DNA of 48,200 nt from an uncultured Mediterraneibacter sp. (GCF_934309415.1 NZ_CAKRDI010000025.1:1-48200); one strand, 5' to 3'. Positions 16,483 through 25,329 are shown, numbered from the stretch's first letter. A program made the numbers and translations. The notes: generated by a model from the sequence alone, not told the origin.

Positions 16483-17733
16483 ATGGATACATATATGCAG
16501 ATGCTTGGAAAGCTTGCAAAGAAAGCTTCAAGAGAAGCAGCAAAGCTTGGAACAGATGATAAGAATCGTGGATTGCTGGCAGTGGCGAATGAGCTGATTG
16601 AAGAGCAGGATCTGATTTTAAAGGAAAATGAGAAGGATATAGAAGCAGCGAAAGCGAAGGGCGTGAAACAGTCTTTGATTGACCGTCTGGCTCTTTCTGA
16701 GAAGAGAATTGCCGATATGGCAGAAGGACTTCGACAGATTGCAACACTGGATGATCCGATTGGTGAGATGTTATATATGAAGAATCGTCCGAATGGTCTC
16801 AGAATCGGTAAGAAACGAGTTCCGCTTGGTGTCGTTGGAATTATCTATGAGTCAAGACCAAACGTAACAGCGGATGCATTCGGTCTTTGCTTTAAAACAG
16901 GAAATGCTGTGATTCTCCGTGGCGGAAGTGATGCGATCCATTCCAACCAGGCGATCGTTCATGCGGTAAAAGATGGACTTTGCAAGGCAAAATTATGTCA
17001 GGATCTGATTCTCCTTGTAGAAGATACAAGCAGAGAAGTAGTCAATGAGATGATGAAAATGCATGGCTTGATCGATGTTCTGATTCCGAGAGGTGGAGCA
17101 GGACTGATTGCAAATGTAGTGGCAAACAGTACGGTACCGGTTATTGAGACAGGAACAGGAAACTGCCATGTCTATGTAGATGCAGATGCAGATATCCAGA
17201 TGGCAGCAAAGATTATTGAAAATGCGAAGACTCAGAGAATGGGAGTCTGCAATGCATGTGAATCACTGGTGATCCATTCTGCGATTGCTGAAGAAGCACT
17301 TCCACAGATTGTGAAGAAACTGAAGAATCATGATGTTGAGATTCGTGGAGATGAGAGAGCGCAGGCAATCAGCAGCGAGATTGTTCCGGCAACAGAAGAA
17401 GACTGGGGAACAGAATATCTGGATGCGATTATTTCTGTAAAGATCGTAGATTCTATTGATCAGGCAATTGCTCATATCAATCAGTATAATACAGGACATT
17501 CAGAGTCCATCATTACAAAGAGTTATGGCAATGCATTAAAATTTCAGGATGAGATTGATGCGGCAGCAGTTTATGTGAATGCATCAACAAGATTTACAGA
17601 CGGATTTGAGTTCGGTTTTGGTGCAGAGATCGGAATCAGTACCCAGAAATTGCATGCAAGAGGACCGATGGGACTGGAGGCACTGACTACTACAAAATAT
17701 GTGATTTTCGGAAACGGACAGGTGCGTCAGTAG
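16483..17733 (+). CDS. proA: Gamma-glutamyl phosphate reductase
   Basis: NADPH-dependent reduction of glutamyl 5-phosphate to glutamate semialdehyde, second step of proline synthesis. The 416-residue protein has normal length and the aldehyde-dehydrogenase-type active site with Cys in [13 protein letters not shown], plus [27 protein letters not shown] and [11 protein letters not shown] near the end. Start is ATG 16483, with GGAGAAGG upstream; an earlier in-frame ATG at 16432 gives 17 unusual extra residues. proB, the usual partner, is not next to it. A strong terminator follows. Confidence 0.96.
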   Translation: MDTYMQMLGKLAKKASREAAKLGTDDKNRGLLAVANELIEEQDLILKENEKDIEAAKAKGVKQSLIDRLALSEKRIADMAEGLRQIATLDDPIGEMLYMKNRPNGLRIGKKRVPLGVVGIIYESRPNVTADAFGLCFKTGNAVILRGGSDAIHSNQAIVHAVKDGLCKAKLCQDLILLVEDTSREVVNEMMKMHGLIDVLIPRGGAGLIANVVANSTVPVIETGTGNCHVYVDADADIQMAAKIIENAKTQRMGVCNACESLVIHSAIAEEALPQIVKKLKNHDVEIRGDERAQAISSEIVPATEEDWGTEYLDAIISVKIVDSIDQAIAHINQYNTGHSESIITKSYGNALKFQDEIDAAAVYVNASTRFTDGFEFGFGAEIGISTQKLHARGPMGLEALTTTKYVIFGNGQVRQ

Positions 17734-17820
17734 AAAATAGATGATTGCTCACAGGAACTGTGACTGGCAATGGATAAAATATATAATCTACTAATAAATT
17801 TCATAGTAACTTCAAAAGAA

Positions 17821-17870
17821 ATCACCTTCAGGCTATAATAAAGCAAATAATAGCCTGAAGGTGATTTTTT
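17821..17870 (+). terminator. Terminator after proA
   Basis: ATCACCTTCAGGCTAT (17821-17836) pairs perfectly with ATAGCCTGAAGGTGAT (17850-17865), followed by TTTTT. Confidence 0.92.
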
Positions 17871-17912
17871 GATATTATTTTTCATTCAGGCGAAATAAAG
17901 GAGAGAAAGAAA

Positions 17913-17984
17913 TTGTTTATATATACAGAAGAGAAAAAATTTACACAGGAACAGGTGCAGCAGTTATATTGCAACTACATCTAA
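17913..17984 (+). pseudogene. N-terminal fragment of a GNAT acetyltransferase
   Basis: After an AAAGGAG site there is a TTG-started frame of 23 codons reading FIYTEEKKFTQEQVQQLY before a stop at 17982. The peptide looks like the very start of a GNAT acetyltransferase (the family I recall as beginning FIYTEEKKFTQEQVQELF), and the frame then collapses. It lies in the accessory pocket next to the DUF3990 pair. Recognition rests on 18 residues only. Confidence 0.5.
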
Positions 17985-18015
17985 TCAACATGTCCGCTTT
18001 ATTTTGTGTTATACT

Positions 18016-18030
18016 AGAGTGTGTCTGAAA
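18016..18030 (+). repeat. Solo end of repeat family C
   Basis: TAGAGTGTGTCTGAAA begins at 18014-18016 and equals the left end of the 162-bp element at 32998. The other end was not found nearby; it lies just before the DUF3990 gene. Confidence 0.6.
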
Positions 18031-18059
18031 GTAAAATAACTGATGAAGGAGAACTTCGT

Positions 18060-18521
18060 ATGGGAATGATGACGGTATATCATGGTGGATATCAGCCAGT
18101 AGAAAAACCAGAGATTCGCACAGGCAGAAATACGAAAGATTTTGGTACGGGTTTTTACTGTACGATTATTAAAGAGCAGGCGCAAAGATGGGCAAGAAGA
18201 TACAGTACAAAAGTGGTTTCTGTTTATGATGTTAATATAAATTCCGACTTAAATATAAAAGAATTTAAAGAAATGACTGAAGAATGGCTGGATTTTATTA
18301 TTGCATGTCGAAGTGGCAAGGAACATAATTTTGATATTGTAATTGGTGCGATGGCAGATGATCAGATCTACAATTATGTTTCTGATTATATGGATGGTGT
18401 AATTACGAGGGAGCAGTTCTGGATTTTAGCAAAATTCAAATATCCGACACATCAGATTGTTTTTTGTACGGAAGATGCGCTGAAATGCTTACATTATAGA
18501 GGTTATAAGGAGGTGGAGTAA
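18060..18521 (+). CDS. DUF3990 protein, putative ADP-ribosyltransferase-like toxin
   Basis: A 153-residue protein of the DUF3990 family. The conserved start is YHGGY (His8) and the next block DFGTGFYCT (Tyr33) followed by QAQRWARR; these correspond to the H and Y positions of ADP-ribosyltransferase-fold enzymes, to which this family is related. A single clear third catalytic residue was not identified. Later HQIVFCTEDALKCLHYRG is also typical of DUF3990. ATG 18060 is chosen because AAGGAG lies 8 bases upstream; a GTG at 18021 lies within repeat DNA. The stop codon overlaps the start of the next gene by one base, so the two are translationally coupled, as in toxin-antitoxin pairs. In most genomes DUF3990 follows DUF3791; here that gene is absent. 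Confidence 0.75.
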   Translation: MGMMTVYHGGYQPVEKPEIRTGRNTKDFGTGFYCTIIKEQAQRWARRYSTKVVSVYDVNINSDLNIKEFKEMTEEWLDFIIACRSGKEHNFDIVIGAMADDQIYNYVSDYMDGVITREQFWILAKFKYPTHQIVFCTEDALKCLHYRGYKEVE

Positions 18522-18982
18522 TGGTTGGTGAAGGCAGAGAATCGAAAAAAGATAATGATTTATTTTATACGTGCAGTCTGATTGATTATATTGCAAGAAA
18601 AACAAAAAATGTGCGTTCCTATGTAGTCAATAAACTTGGCAAAGAACGGCTGGAAAAAATATATGATCTTGCAGACGTTTATCATTGTGACAATATAGAA
18701 AGAGTGTGTGATGACTTTGTAGAGGAAGCAGGGATCGAACAGGGGACTTTTGATAATGTAGGAGAATGTGACTACTCCATTCCAACTTACTGGGATATAG
18801 GAAAAGTATATAAGCGGTTGATAAAACGTGTCGCAGAGAATGAAAAGATTGATATTATAAGTGCATTGGAAAAAGTATACAACTCTTTTATCAGTCCTAA
18901 AATTGATGACTACAACAGTAGTGTATATTACGAAAATCCGGAATATATATTTGAGTGCTATCGGGAAAATAAGATGATTTAA
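18521..18982 (+). CDS. Unknown partner of the DUF3990 protein, putative antitoxin
   Basis: A 153-residue soluble, mostly helical protein that I do not recognise. Features are an LFYTCSLIDYIARKTKN start, an ERLEKIYDLADVYHCDNIERV middle, YWDIGKVYKRLIKRVAENEK and a C-terminal SPKIDDYNSSVYYENPEYIF. No membrane segment or signal peptide. Its ATG (18521) shares the A of the DUF3990 stop codon TAA, and a terminator lies directly after its stop, so the pair forms a two-gene operon. By position it could be the neutraliser or the adaptor of the DUF3990 protein. Homologues with the same gene order would support this. Confidence 0.7.
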   Translation: MVGEGRESKKDNDLFYTCSLIDYIARKTKNVRSYVVNKLGKERLEKIYDLADVYHCDNIERVCDDFVEEAGIEQGTFDNVGECDYSIPTYWDIGKVYKRLIKRVAENEKIDIISALEKVYNSFISPKIDDYNSSVYYENPEYIFECYRENKMI

Positions 18983-18984
18983 AG

Positions 18985-19038
18985 AAGTGTGTAGCTGTCA
19001 GCGTAAGTCCAACTTAGTTGACGGGTGCACACTTTTTT
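18985..19038 (+). terminator. Terminator of the DUF3990 pair
   Basis: AAGTGTG (18985-18991) and CACACTT (19028-19034) with an AGCTGTCA / TGACGGGT inner arm, followed by TTTT; the whole lies 3 bases after the stop codon. Confidence 0.75.
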
Positions 19039-19104
19039 CTTGCCGGTACAGCATTTTATTAATAACGGACTCATTTGTGTTGCGTAGAAGATGGATTTAA
19101 CTGA

Positions 19105-19221
19105 GCAATTGGATTTTCGCTGATCTGGTGGGCATTTCCGATTACGGAGCTAATCGCATGCCTGATAGGAGCAGTTTTTTTGAAGAGAATCAGAAAAGAT
19201 GTAAAAAGTGACGGAAAATAA
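19105..19221 (+). pseudogene. C-terminal fragment of a MATE-family transporter
   Basis: Reading from 19105, directly after a stop codon, the frame gives [20 protein letters not shown] and then [11 protein letters not shown] before TAA at 19219. The pattern of a last transmembrane helix with WWAFPITE and a short basic tail is that of MATE multidrug exporters. About 38 codons remain and there is no start codon, so this is a gene remnant. Confidence 0.65.
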
Positions 19222-19238
19222 ATTTTATGAATAAAGGG

Positions 19239-19267
19239 TTGCATGTTATACATAAAAGTTGTATTAT
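19239..19267 (+). promoter_or_regulatory. Candidate promoter of the argC operon
   Basis: TTGCAT (19239-19244), 17 bases, TATTAT (19262-19267). It would give a leader of about 265 bases before argC. A second candidate is TTTACT-17-TAATAT near 19402-19430. TGAATATTATACATT near 19281-19295 resembles an ArgR half-site pair. The leader holds a family B hairpin at 19482. Confidence 0.45.
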
Positions 19268-19481
19268 TATGCAAGTAACGTGAATATTATACATTTGATT
19301 TAAATTTGTAAGGGAATTATTTAATGATCCAAAATCATTATTTAGTTGTGGAAAAGGTGTTCTTTTTAATTGAATTAAATGTAAATGTATGCTGAGAAAT
19401 ACTTTACTTCCTTATAAATGTGGTTTAATATAAAAGGATGCAATGCGCGGTGACACGTTACCGTGGCATAGTTGGATAAAA

Positions 19482-19513
19482 GTTACTGGTCACGGCATGC
19501 TGTGAATAGTAAG
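19482..19513. repeat. Family B-like hairpin in the argC leader
   Basis: GTTACTGGTCACGGCATGC followed by TGTGAATAGTAAG is a variant of the family B left hairpin. It lies 26 bases before the argC start and would be transcribed in the argC leader, close to the ribosome site. Confidence 0.55.
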
Positions 19514-19538
19514 CGAATGAAGAAAGGACTTGAGAAGA

Positions 19539-20579
19539 ATGATTAAGGTCGGAATTATTGGAGCTACCGGTTATGCAGGCGGAGAGCTCGTGAGAATATT
19601 AATGGGACATAAAGATGCAGAGATCGTATGGTATGGTTCAAGAAGTTATGTGGATCAGAAGTATGCGGATGTATACAGAAATATGTTCCAGATCGTAGAT
19701 GCAAAGTGTATGGATGATAACATGGATGAACTGGCAGATCAGGTAGACGTGATTTTCACAGCAACTCCACAGGGACTATGTGCATCACTGATCAATGAAG
19801 AAATTCTGTCCAAGACAAAGATCATTGACCTGAGTGCAGACTTCCGCCTGAAGGATGTAAAGGTTTATGAGGAGTGGTACAAGATCGAACACAAAGCACC
19901 ACAATACATCGACGAGGCAGTTTACGGACTTTGCGAGATCAACCGTGAGGATGTGAAGAAAGCACGTATCGTTGCCAATCCGGGATGCTATACAACTTGT
20001 TCCATCCTGACAGCATATCCGCTGGCAAAAGAAGGACTGATCGATATGAGCACACTGATCATCGATGCGAAATCCGGTACTTCAGGAGCAGGAAGAGGAG
20101 CAAAACTTCCGAACCTTTACTGTGAAGTAAATGAAAACATCAAGGCATACGGAGTTGCTACACACAGACATACTCCGGAGATCGAGGAGCAGCTTGGTTA
20201 TGCGGCAGGAGAAAAAGTGGTTCTGAACTTCACACCACACCTTGTTCCGATGAACAGAGGAATCCTTGCAACAGAGTATGCGAAGCTGACAAAAGAAGTT
20301 ACTTATGAAGAAGTAAAAGCAGTATACGACAAATATTATGCAAATGAGAAATTTGTACGTGTTCTGGATAAGGATGTATGCCCGGAGACAAAATGGGTTG
20401 AGGGAAGTAACTATGTGGACATCGGCTTCAAGATCGATCCGAGAACAAACCGCATCATTATGATGGGCGCAATTGATAATCTTGTGAAAGGTGCTGCAGG
20501 ACAGGCAGTTCAGAATATGAACCTGCTGTTTGGCCTGCCGGAGAGCGAAGGACTGGAATTAGTTCCGATGTTCCCGTAA
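19539..20579 (+). CDS. argC: N-acetyl-gamma-glutamyl-phosphate reductase
   Basis: Third step of ornithine/arginine synthesis: NADPH-dependent reduction of N-acetylglutamyl phosphate to the semialdehyde. Seen: the nucleotide-binding VGIIGATGYAGGELVRIL at the N-terminus, the catalytic Cys in ANPGCYTT, the KSGTSGAGRGAK loop and the HRHTPEIEEQL block. Length 346 is normal. The ATG at 19539 has AAAGGA 10 bases upstream; a TTG at 19530 is in frame but badly spaced. First gene of argC-GNAT-argJ-argB-argD. Confidence 0.97.
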   Translation: MIKVGIIGATGYAGGELVRILMGHKDAEIVWYGSRSYVDQKYADVYRNMFQIVDAKCMDDNMDELADQVDVIFTATPQGLCASLINEEILSKTKIIDLSADFRLKDVKVYEEWYKIEHKAPQYIDEAVYGLCEINREDVKKARIVANPGCYTTCSILTAYPLAKEGLIDMSTLIIDAKSGTSGAGRGAKLPNLYCEVNENIKAYGVATHRHTPEIEEQLGYAAGEKVVLNFTPHLVPMNRGILATEYAKLTKEVTYEEVKAVYDKYYANEKFVRVLDKDVCPETKWVEGSNYVDIGFKIDPRTNRIIMMGAIDNLVKGAAGQAVQNMNLLFGLPESEGLELVPMFP

Positions 20580-20602
20580 AGAGCATATAAGAGGTGGTAT
20601 GT

Positions 20603-21049
20603 ATGATACGTGTGATGACAATAGAGGATTATGATGGAGTCTATGCATTATGGAAGAAGATCAGAGGATTTGGAATCCGAAGCATCGATGATTCCAGAGA
20701 AGGGGTAGAGCGTTTCCTGAAGAGAAATCCGACGACCAGTGTGGTTGCCATTGAAGATGGAAAGGTAGTCGGAAGTATTCTGTGTGGACATGATGGAAGA
20801 CGCGGATGCCTGTATCATGTATGTGTGGACGAGAATTACCGTCGGCATGGAATCGGAAAAGACATGGTAGTACATGCCATGAGAGCATTACAGGAAGAAC
20901 ATATTAACAATGTTTCTCTGATTGCATTTACACAGAATGATATTGGAAATGCATTCTGGAACAAAATCGGCTGGACAGAACGTCTGGATCTGAATTACTA
21001 TGATTTTACATTGAATGAAGAGAATATTACGGCATTTAATGAAGCATAA
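20603..21049 (+). CDS. GNAT acetyltransferase within the arginine operon
   Basis: A ~148-residue single-domain acetyltransferase with motif A as VCVDENYRRHGIGKDMVVHA and the motif B tail NAFWNKIGWTERLDLNYYDF. It starts 23 bases after argC and is followed by a repeat and then argJ, so it belongs to the operon. Position suggests an acetylglutamate-linked role (a small ArgA-like synthase or an accessory), but ArgJ of the bifunctional type could also supply N-acetylglutamate. ATG 20603 has GAGGTGG just upstream; a GTG at 20594 overlaps that site. Confidence 0.8.
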   Translation: MIRVMTIEDYDGVYALWKKIRGFGIRSIDDSREGVERFLKRNPTTSVVAIEDGKVVGSILCGHDGRRGCLYHVCVDENYRRHGIGKDMVVHAMRALQEEHINNVSLIAFTQNDIGNAFWNKIGWTERLDLNYYDFTLNEENITAFNEA

Positions 21050-21062
21050 GGGAACCGGAAGT

Positions 21063-21205
21063 GTTACTGTTCACAGCATAGCTGCAAACAGTAACGTATC
21101 TCGTCATTTAGAATCGCCTTTGGCGATGGACGAGATACATTCAAGACAATACGTGCATCCTCCATGCCAATCAGCGGAGTGATTGTCATGGAAGTGAACA
21201 GTAAC
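21063..21205 (+). repeat. Family B repeat, 143 bp copy in the arginine operon
   Basis: Ends are the perfect 12-bp inverted repeat GTTACTGTTCAC / GTGAACAGTAAC. Inside: a left hairpin to GCAAACAGTAAC (to about 21095), then GTATCTCGTC / GACGAGATAC enclosing TCGCC-TTT-GGCGA, then a right arm with CATGCCAATC / GATTGTCATG. It lies inside the operon between the GNAT gene and argJ, so it would be in the transcript. Confidence 0.9.
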
Positions 21206-21232
21206 AACCGGAAAAAGAAAGGAAGCGTTAAG

Positions 21233-22456
21233 ATGGAAGTAATCAAAGGCGGAGTAACCGCAGCAAAAGGATTTGAAGCAGCTTCAACAGCAGCAGGAAT
21301 TAAATATCAGGGCCGTACAGATATGGCGATGATCTACAGCCAGAAGCCTTGTAAAGTAGCAGGAACATTTACAACAAATGTAGTAAAAGCTGCTCCGGTA
21401 AAATGGGACAGAGCAATCGTGGAGAGCAAACAGAAATCTCAGGTTGTAATCGTGAATTCAGGAATTGCCAATGCATGTACCGGTGAAGAAGGTATGAGAT
21501 ACTGTCAGGAGACAGCGATGGAAGCAGCAAAAGTACTTGGTGTAGATCCAAAGGGCGTACTGGTAGGTTCTACAGGAGTCATCGGTATGCAGCTCCCAAT
21601 CGAGAAGCTGAAAGCCGGAATCAAAGAGCTTGCAAAGGCAAAGAAAGCGGATATTGAGAGTGGTACAGATGCAGCGAAAGCCATCATGACAACAGATACA
21701 AAGAAAAAAGAAGTTGCAGTACAGATCATGGTCGGAGATAAGACAGTTACGATCGGCGGAATGGCAAAAGGTTCCGGAATGATCCATCCGAATATGTGTA
21801 CTATGCTTGCATTTATCACAACAGATGCAGTTATCTCCAAAAAAGCACTGCAGAAAGCGATGAGCAGTGATGTGGAGGATACATATAATATGATCTCTGT
21901 AGACGGAGATACTTCTACAAATGACACGGCAGTGATCCTTGCCAACGGAATGGCAGAAAATGAGAAGATCAAAGTCGGAACACTGGAGTATGAGAACTTC
22001 AAGGCAGCACTTCATTATGTAAATGAAACTCTTGCGAAAGAGATGGCTGGAGACGGAGAAGGAGCAACTGCTCTTTTTGAAGTGAAAGTAGTAGGAGCAG
22101 AGACAAAAGAGCAGGCAAAAGTACTTGCAAAATCTGTTGTATGCTCCAACCTGACGAAGACAGCAATTGCAGGACATGATGCAAACTGGGGAAGAATCCT
22201 GTGTGCAATGGGATACTCAGGTGCAAAATTTGATCCTGAAAAAGTGGATCTGTTCTTTGAGAGTTCAGCCGGAAAACTGCAGATCATCCAGAATGGTACT
22301 GCGGTAGATTACAGCGAAGAGAAAGCGACAGAGATCCTTTCACAGGAGAAAGTAACAGCCATTGCAAACCTGAAGGCAGGAGAGGCAAGCGCAACAGCAT
22401 GGGGCTGTGACCTGACACATGGATACATTGATATCAATGCAGATTACAGAAGCTAA
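21233..22456 (+). CDS. argJ: Glutamate N-acetyltransferase / amino-acid acetyltransferase (ornithine acetyltransferase)
   Basis: Moves the acetyl group from N-acetylornithine to glutamate (and in bifunctional forms from acetyl-CoA), closing the acetyl cycle. The self-cleavage site is GMIHPNMCTMLAFI, with Thr190 as the nucleophile after Cys189; most members read MATML there, so Ala to Cys is an uncommon change. Also visible: IKGGVTAAKGF at the start, NTDTNDTA-like DGDTSTNDT, and the end SATAWGCDLTHGYIDINADYRS. ATG 21233 (GGAAG upstream) is used; the in-frame extension to 21164 lies in repeat DNA. Length 407 is normal. Confidence 0.96.
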   Translation: MEVIKGGVTAAKGFEAASTAAGIKYQGRTDMAMIYSQKPCKVAGTFTTNVVKAAPVKWDRAIVESKQKSQVVIVNSGIANACTGEEGMRYCQETAMEAAKVLGVDPKGVLVGSTGVIGMQLPIEKLKAGIKELAKAKKADIESGTDAAKAIMTTDTKKKEVAVQIMVGDKTVTIGGMAKGSGMIHPNMCTMLAFITTDAVISKKALQKAMSSDVEDTYNMISVDGDTSTNDTAVILANGMAENEKIKVGTLEYENFKAALHYVNETLAKEMAGDGEGATALFEVKVVGAETKEQAKVLAKSVVCSNLTKTAIAGHDANWGRILCAMGYSGAKFDPEKVDLFFESSAGKLQIIQNGTAVDYSEEKATEILSQEKVTAIANLKAGEASATAWGCDLTHGYIDINADYRS

Positions 22457-22505
22457 GATAGCATAACAGAAGGAAGAATACATAAAAAACAAGAGGTAGA
22501 GAGTA

Positions 22506-23408
22506 ATGAATGACAATATGCAGAAATATCTGGATAAAGCACAGGTGCTGATCGAGGCACTTCCTTATATCCAGCGTTTTAACAGAAAAATCATCGTAGT
22601 AAAATACGGTGGAAGCGCAATGGTAGACGAAAGTCTGAAACGTCGCGTGATCGAAGATGTGACACTTCTGAAACTTTGTGGATTTAAACCGATCATCGTT
22701 CACGGTGGTGGTAAGGAAATCAGCAAATGGGTTGGAAAAGTCGGAAAAGAAGCACAGTTCATCAATGGACTTCGGGTTACAGATGAAGAAACAATGGAGA
22801 TCGCTGAGATGGTACTTGGACGCGTAAACAAGAGTTTGGTACAGCTGGTGGAAAGCCTTGGTGTAAGAGCGATCGGTATCAGCGGTAAGGATGGAAATCT
22901 CCTGAAAGTAGAGAAGAAACTGTCTGACGGACAGGACATCGGATTTGTAGGAGATGTAAAAGAAGTCAATGCACAGATCCTTTATGATCTTCTTGAGAAA
23001 GATTTCCTCCCGATCATCTGCCCGGTAGGAATGGATGATGAATTCAACACATACAATATCAATGCAGACGATGCGGCATGTGCGATCGCCCGTGCAATGA
23101 AAGTTGAAAAGCTTGCATTCCTGACAGATATCGAAGGCGTGTACAAGGATCCAAAAGATCCGTCCACACTGATCTCTGAACTGGAAGTGAAAGAAGCAAA
23201 AGAACTGATCACAGATGGATACATCGGCGGAGGAATGCTTCCGAAGTTACAGAACTGTATCGATGCGATTGAGAGCGGAGTTTCCAGAGTGCATATTCTG
23301 GATGGAAGAATTCCGCACTGTCTGTTGCTTGAGATCTTTACAAACAAAGGTATTGGTACAGCTATTTTAAATCAGAGAGAAAGCAGGTATTACGATGGTG
23401 AACAATAA
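22506..23408 (+). CDS. argB: Acetylglutamate kinase
   Basis: Phosphorylates N-acetylglutamate with ATP. Amino-acid-kinase family motifs: [11 protein letters not shown] for [16 protein letters not shown] for substrate, [18 protein letters not shown], and [20 protein letters not shown] near the end. At 300 residues the length is normal. The N-terminal [15 protein letters not shown] helix is like arginine-sensitive enzymes, so feedback control is plausible. 49 bases after argJ. Its end overlaps argD by 14 bases. Confidence 0.97.
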   Translation: MNDNMQKYLDKAQVLIEALPYIQRFNRKIIVVKYGGSAMVDESLKRRVIEDVTLLKLCGFKPIIVHGGGKEISKWVGKVGKEAQFINGLRVTDEETMEIAEMVLGRVNKSLVQLVESLGVRAIGISGKDGNLLKVEKKLSDGQDIGFVGDVKEVNAQILYDLLEKDFLPIICPVGMDDEFNTYNINADDAACAIARAMKVEKLAFLTDIEGVYKDPKDPSTLISELEVKEAKELITDGYIGGGMLPKLQNCIDAIESGVSRVHILDGRIPHCLLLEIFTNKGIGTAILNQRESRYYDGEQ

Positions 23409-24576
23409 GATAAAGGCGGCTGAGGAAAACCTGATCCATGTATATAATCGTTTTCCGATCGCCCTGGATCATGGTGAGGGAATGTACCTCTATGATACAG
23501 AAGGAAAAGAGTATCTTGATTTTGCAGCAGGATTTGCTGTAACAGGACTTGGATATGACAACAAAGAGTTAAATCAGGCATTAAAAGATCAGATTGATAA
23601 ATTATATCATACATCCAATCTGTACTATCACGAAAGCTGCGGAGAGGCTGCAAAAGAACTTAACCGCATTTCCGGAATGGACAGAATCTTCTTTACAAAC
23701 AGTGGCGGAGAGGCAAATGAAGGTGCTCTTAAGGCTGCAAGAAGATATGCATATACAAAGAAAACAGGAAGATATGAATTTATCGCAATGCAGAACTCCT
23801 TTCATGGAAGAAGTTTCGGCGCAGTGTCTGTGACAGGACATGACTCTTACAGAGAGCCGTTTGAACCGGTTGTTCCTGGTGCGAAATTTGCAGAGTTCAA
23901 TAATCTGGACAGCGTAAAAGCACTTGTGACAGATAAGACTTGTGCCATCATTCTGGAACCACTTCAGGGAGAAGGCGGAATCAACCTTGCAACAAAGGAA
24001 TTCATGGAAGGGATCAGAAAGATCTGTGATGATAACGGAATCCTGATGATCTGTGATGAAGTTCAGTGTGGTATGGGAAGAACCGGCAATATGTTTGCAT
24101 GGCAGGGATTCGGTGTAAAACCGGACATCCTTACAATGGCAAAGGCAATCGGAAATGGAATTCCGGTAGGAGCTTTTGCAATGACAAAAGAAGTGGCAGA
24201 GTATTCTCTTCAGCCGGGAGATCACGGCGCTACCTATGGTGGAAACCCACTGGCATGTACTGCAGTAAAGACAGTCATCAAGATTTTTGAACGTGACCAT
24301 ATCGTGGATCATGTCAATGCAGTGGCACCGTATCTTACAAAACGTCTGGACGAGCTTGTAGAAGAACTGGACTGTGTTGTAGAGCGTAAAGGAAAAGGTC
24401 TGATGCAGGGAATCAAGGTTACAAAACCACTTGCAGAGATCAACAAGCGTACGATCGAAGAAGGACTTCTGATCATTCAGGCACAGGGAAATGTAATTCG
24501 TTTTGTTCCACCGCTGATCGTAGAAGAGAAGCACATCGATGAGATGATCGAGAAACTGAAACGTGCACTTGCATAA
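23395..24576 (+). CDS. argD: Acetylornithine aminotransferase
   Basis: PLP enzyme that transaminates N-acetylglutamate semialdehyde to N-acetylornithine. Fold-type I signatures: [28 protein letters not shown], the [11 protein letters not shown] block and the PLP lysine in [15 protein letters not shown]. Length 393 is typical. It starts within the end of argB (14-base overlap, different frame), implying coupled translation. No argF follows. Confidence 0.96.
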   Translation: MVNNKIKAAEENLIHVYNRFPIALDHGEGMYLYDTEGKEYLDFAAGFAVTGLGYDNKELNQALKDQIDKLYHTSNLYYHESCGEAAKELNRISGMDRIFFTNSGGEANEGALKAARRYAYTKKTGRYEFIAMQNSFHGRSFGAVSVTGHDSYREPFEPVVPGAKFAEFNNLDSVKALVTDKTCAIILEPLQGEGGINLATKEFMEGIRKICDDNGILMICDEVQCGMGRTGNMFAWQGFGVKPDILTMAKAIGNGIPVGAFAMTKEVAEYSLQPGDHGATYGGNPLACTAVKTVIKIFERDHIVDHVNAVAPYLTKRLDELVEELDCVVERKGKGLMQGIKVTKPLAEINKRTIEEGLLIIQAQGNVIRFVPPLIVEEKHIDEMIEKLKRALA

Positions 24577-24696
24577 AAAGGATGATTTCAATACAGTTCG
24601 GGCAGGATTCATAACATAGAATTCTGTCTGAATAGAAAACCGGTAATCGGAGATACTATTTCAAAAAGCAGAAATGACTGGATGGAGGTAGATCGG

Positions 24697-25128
24697 ATGG
24701 CCGGTTTTTTGATTGCGCTTTTGTCGGGCGCACTGATGAGCATACAGGGAGTCTTTAACACGCAGGTGACGAAAACGGCGGGAATGTGGGTGAGCAACGG
24801 CTGGGTTCAGTTCTCGGCATTCCTTTTATGTCTGGCAGTCTGGCTGTTTACCGGAAGAGACAGTATTTCAGCGCTTTGGGAAGTAAAGCCAGTGTATATG
24901 CTGCTTGGCGGTGTGATCGGTGCAGGGATCACCTGGACGGTAATTAAAAGTATTTCAGCACTTGGCCCGGCAAAATCAGCACTTCTGATCGTGATTGCAC
25001 AGCTGACCGTGTCCTATGTGATTCAGTTGTTTGGCCTGTTTGGAATGGAGAAAGAGCCGTTTTCCTGGAGAAAGCTGGGAGGACTGGTAGTGGCAGTGGT
25101 GGGAATTGCTGTATTTCAGTGGGAGTAG
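24697..25128 (+). CDS. DMT-family membrane transporter, YdcZ (DUF606) type
   Basis: A ~143-residue membrane protein with four to five hydrophobic segments: GFLIALLSGALMSIQGVFNT, WVQFSAFLLCLAVWLF, MLLGGVIGAGITWTVI, SALLIVIAQLTVSYVIQLFG and LGGLVVAVVGIAVFQ. This is the single-repeat DUF606/YdcZ group of the drug/metabolite transporters, which usually works as pairs. Substrate unknown. ATG 24697 with GGAGG 8 bases upstream; an in-frame ATG at 24682 overlaps that site. A family B repeat follows. Confidence 0.85.
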   Translation: MAGFLIALLSGALMSIQGVFNTQVTKTAGMWVSNGWVQFSAFLLCLAVWLFTGRDSISALWEVKPVYMLLGGVIGAGITWTVIKSISALGPAKSALLIVIAQLTVSYVIQLFGLFGMEKEPFSWRKLGGLVVAVVGIAVFQWE

Positions 25129-25141
25129 TGAACCATACTTA

Positions 25142-25284
25142 GTTACTGTTCACAGGTAACCTGTAAACAGTAACGCATCTCGCCATTTAGAATCGCCTAT
25201 AGCGATGGGCGAAATACATTCAAGACAATACGTGCATCCTCCATGCCAATCAGCTGGGTGATTGACATGGGAGTGAACAGTAAC
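25142..25284 (+). repeat. Family B repeat, second 143 bp copy
   Basis: Same length, orientation and ends (GTTACTGTTCAC / GTGAACAGTAAC) as the copy at 21063, with most of the body identical, including GACAATACGTGCATCCTCCA. It lies after the DMT transporter and before the comEA promoter. Confidence 0.9.
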
Positions 25285-25329
25285 CTAATCACTACTTAAT
25301 ATAACTGTAACATTCATTTAAATTCTCTA

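Noticed and set aside
24597..24632. Hairpin after argD as terminator
   Set aside because: The TTCGGGCAGGATTC/GAATTCTGTCTGAA arms pair only with several G-T pairs and no T-run follows.
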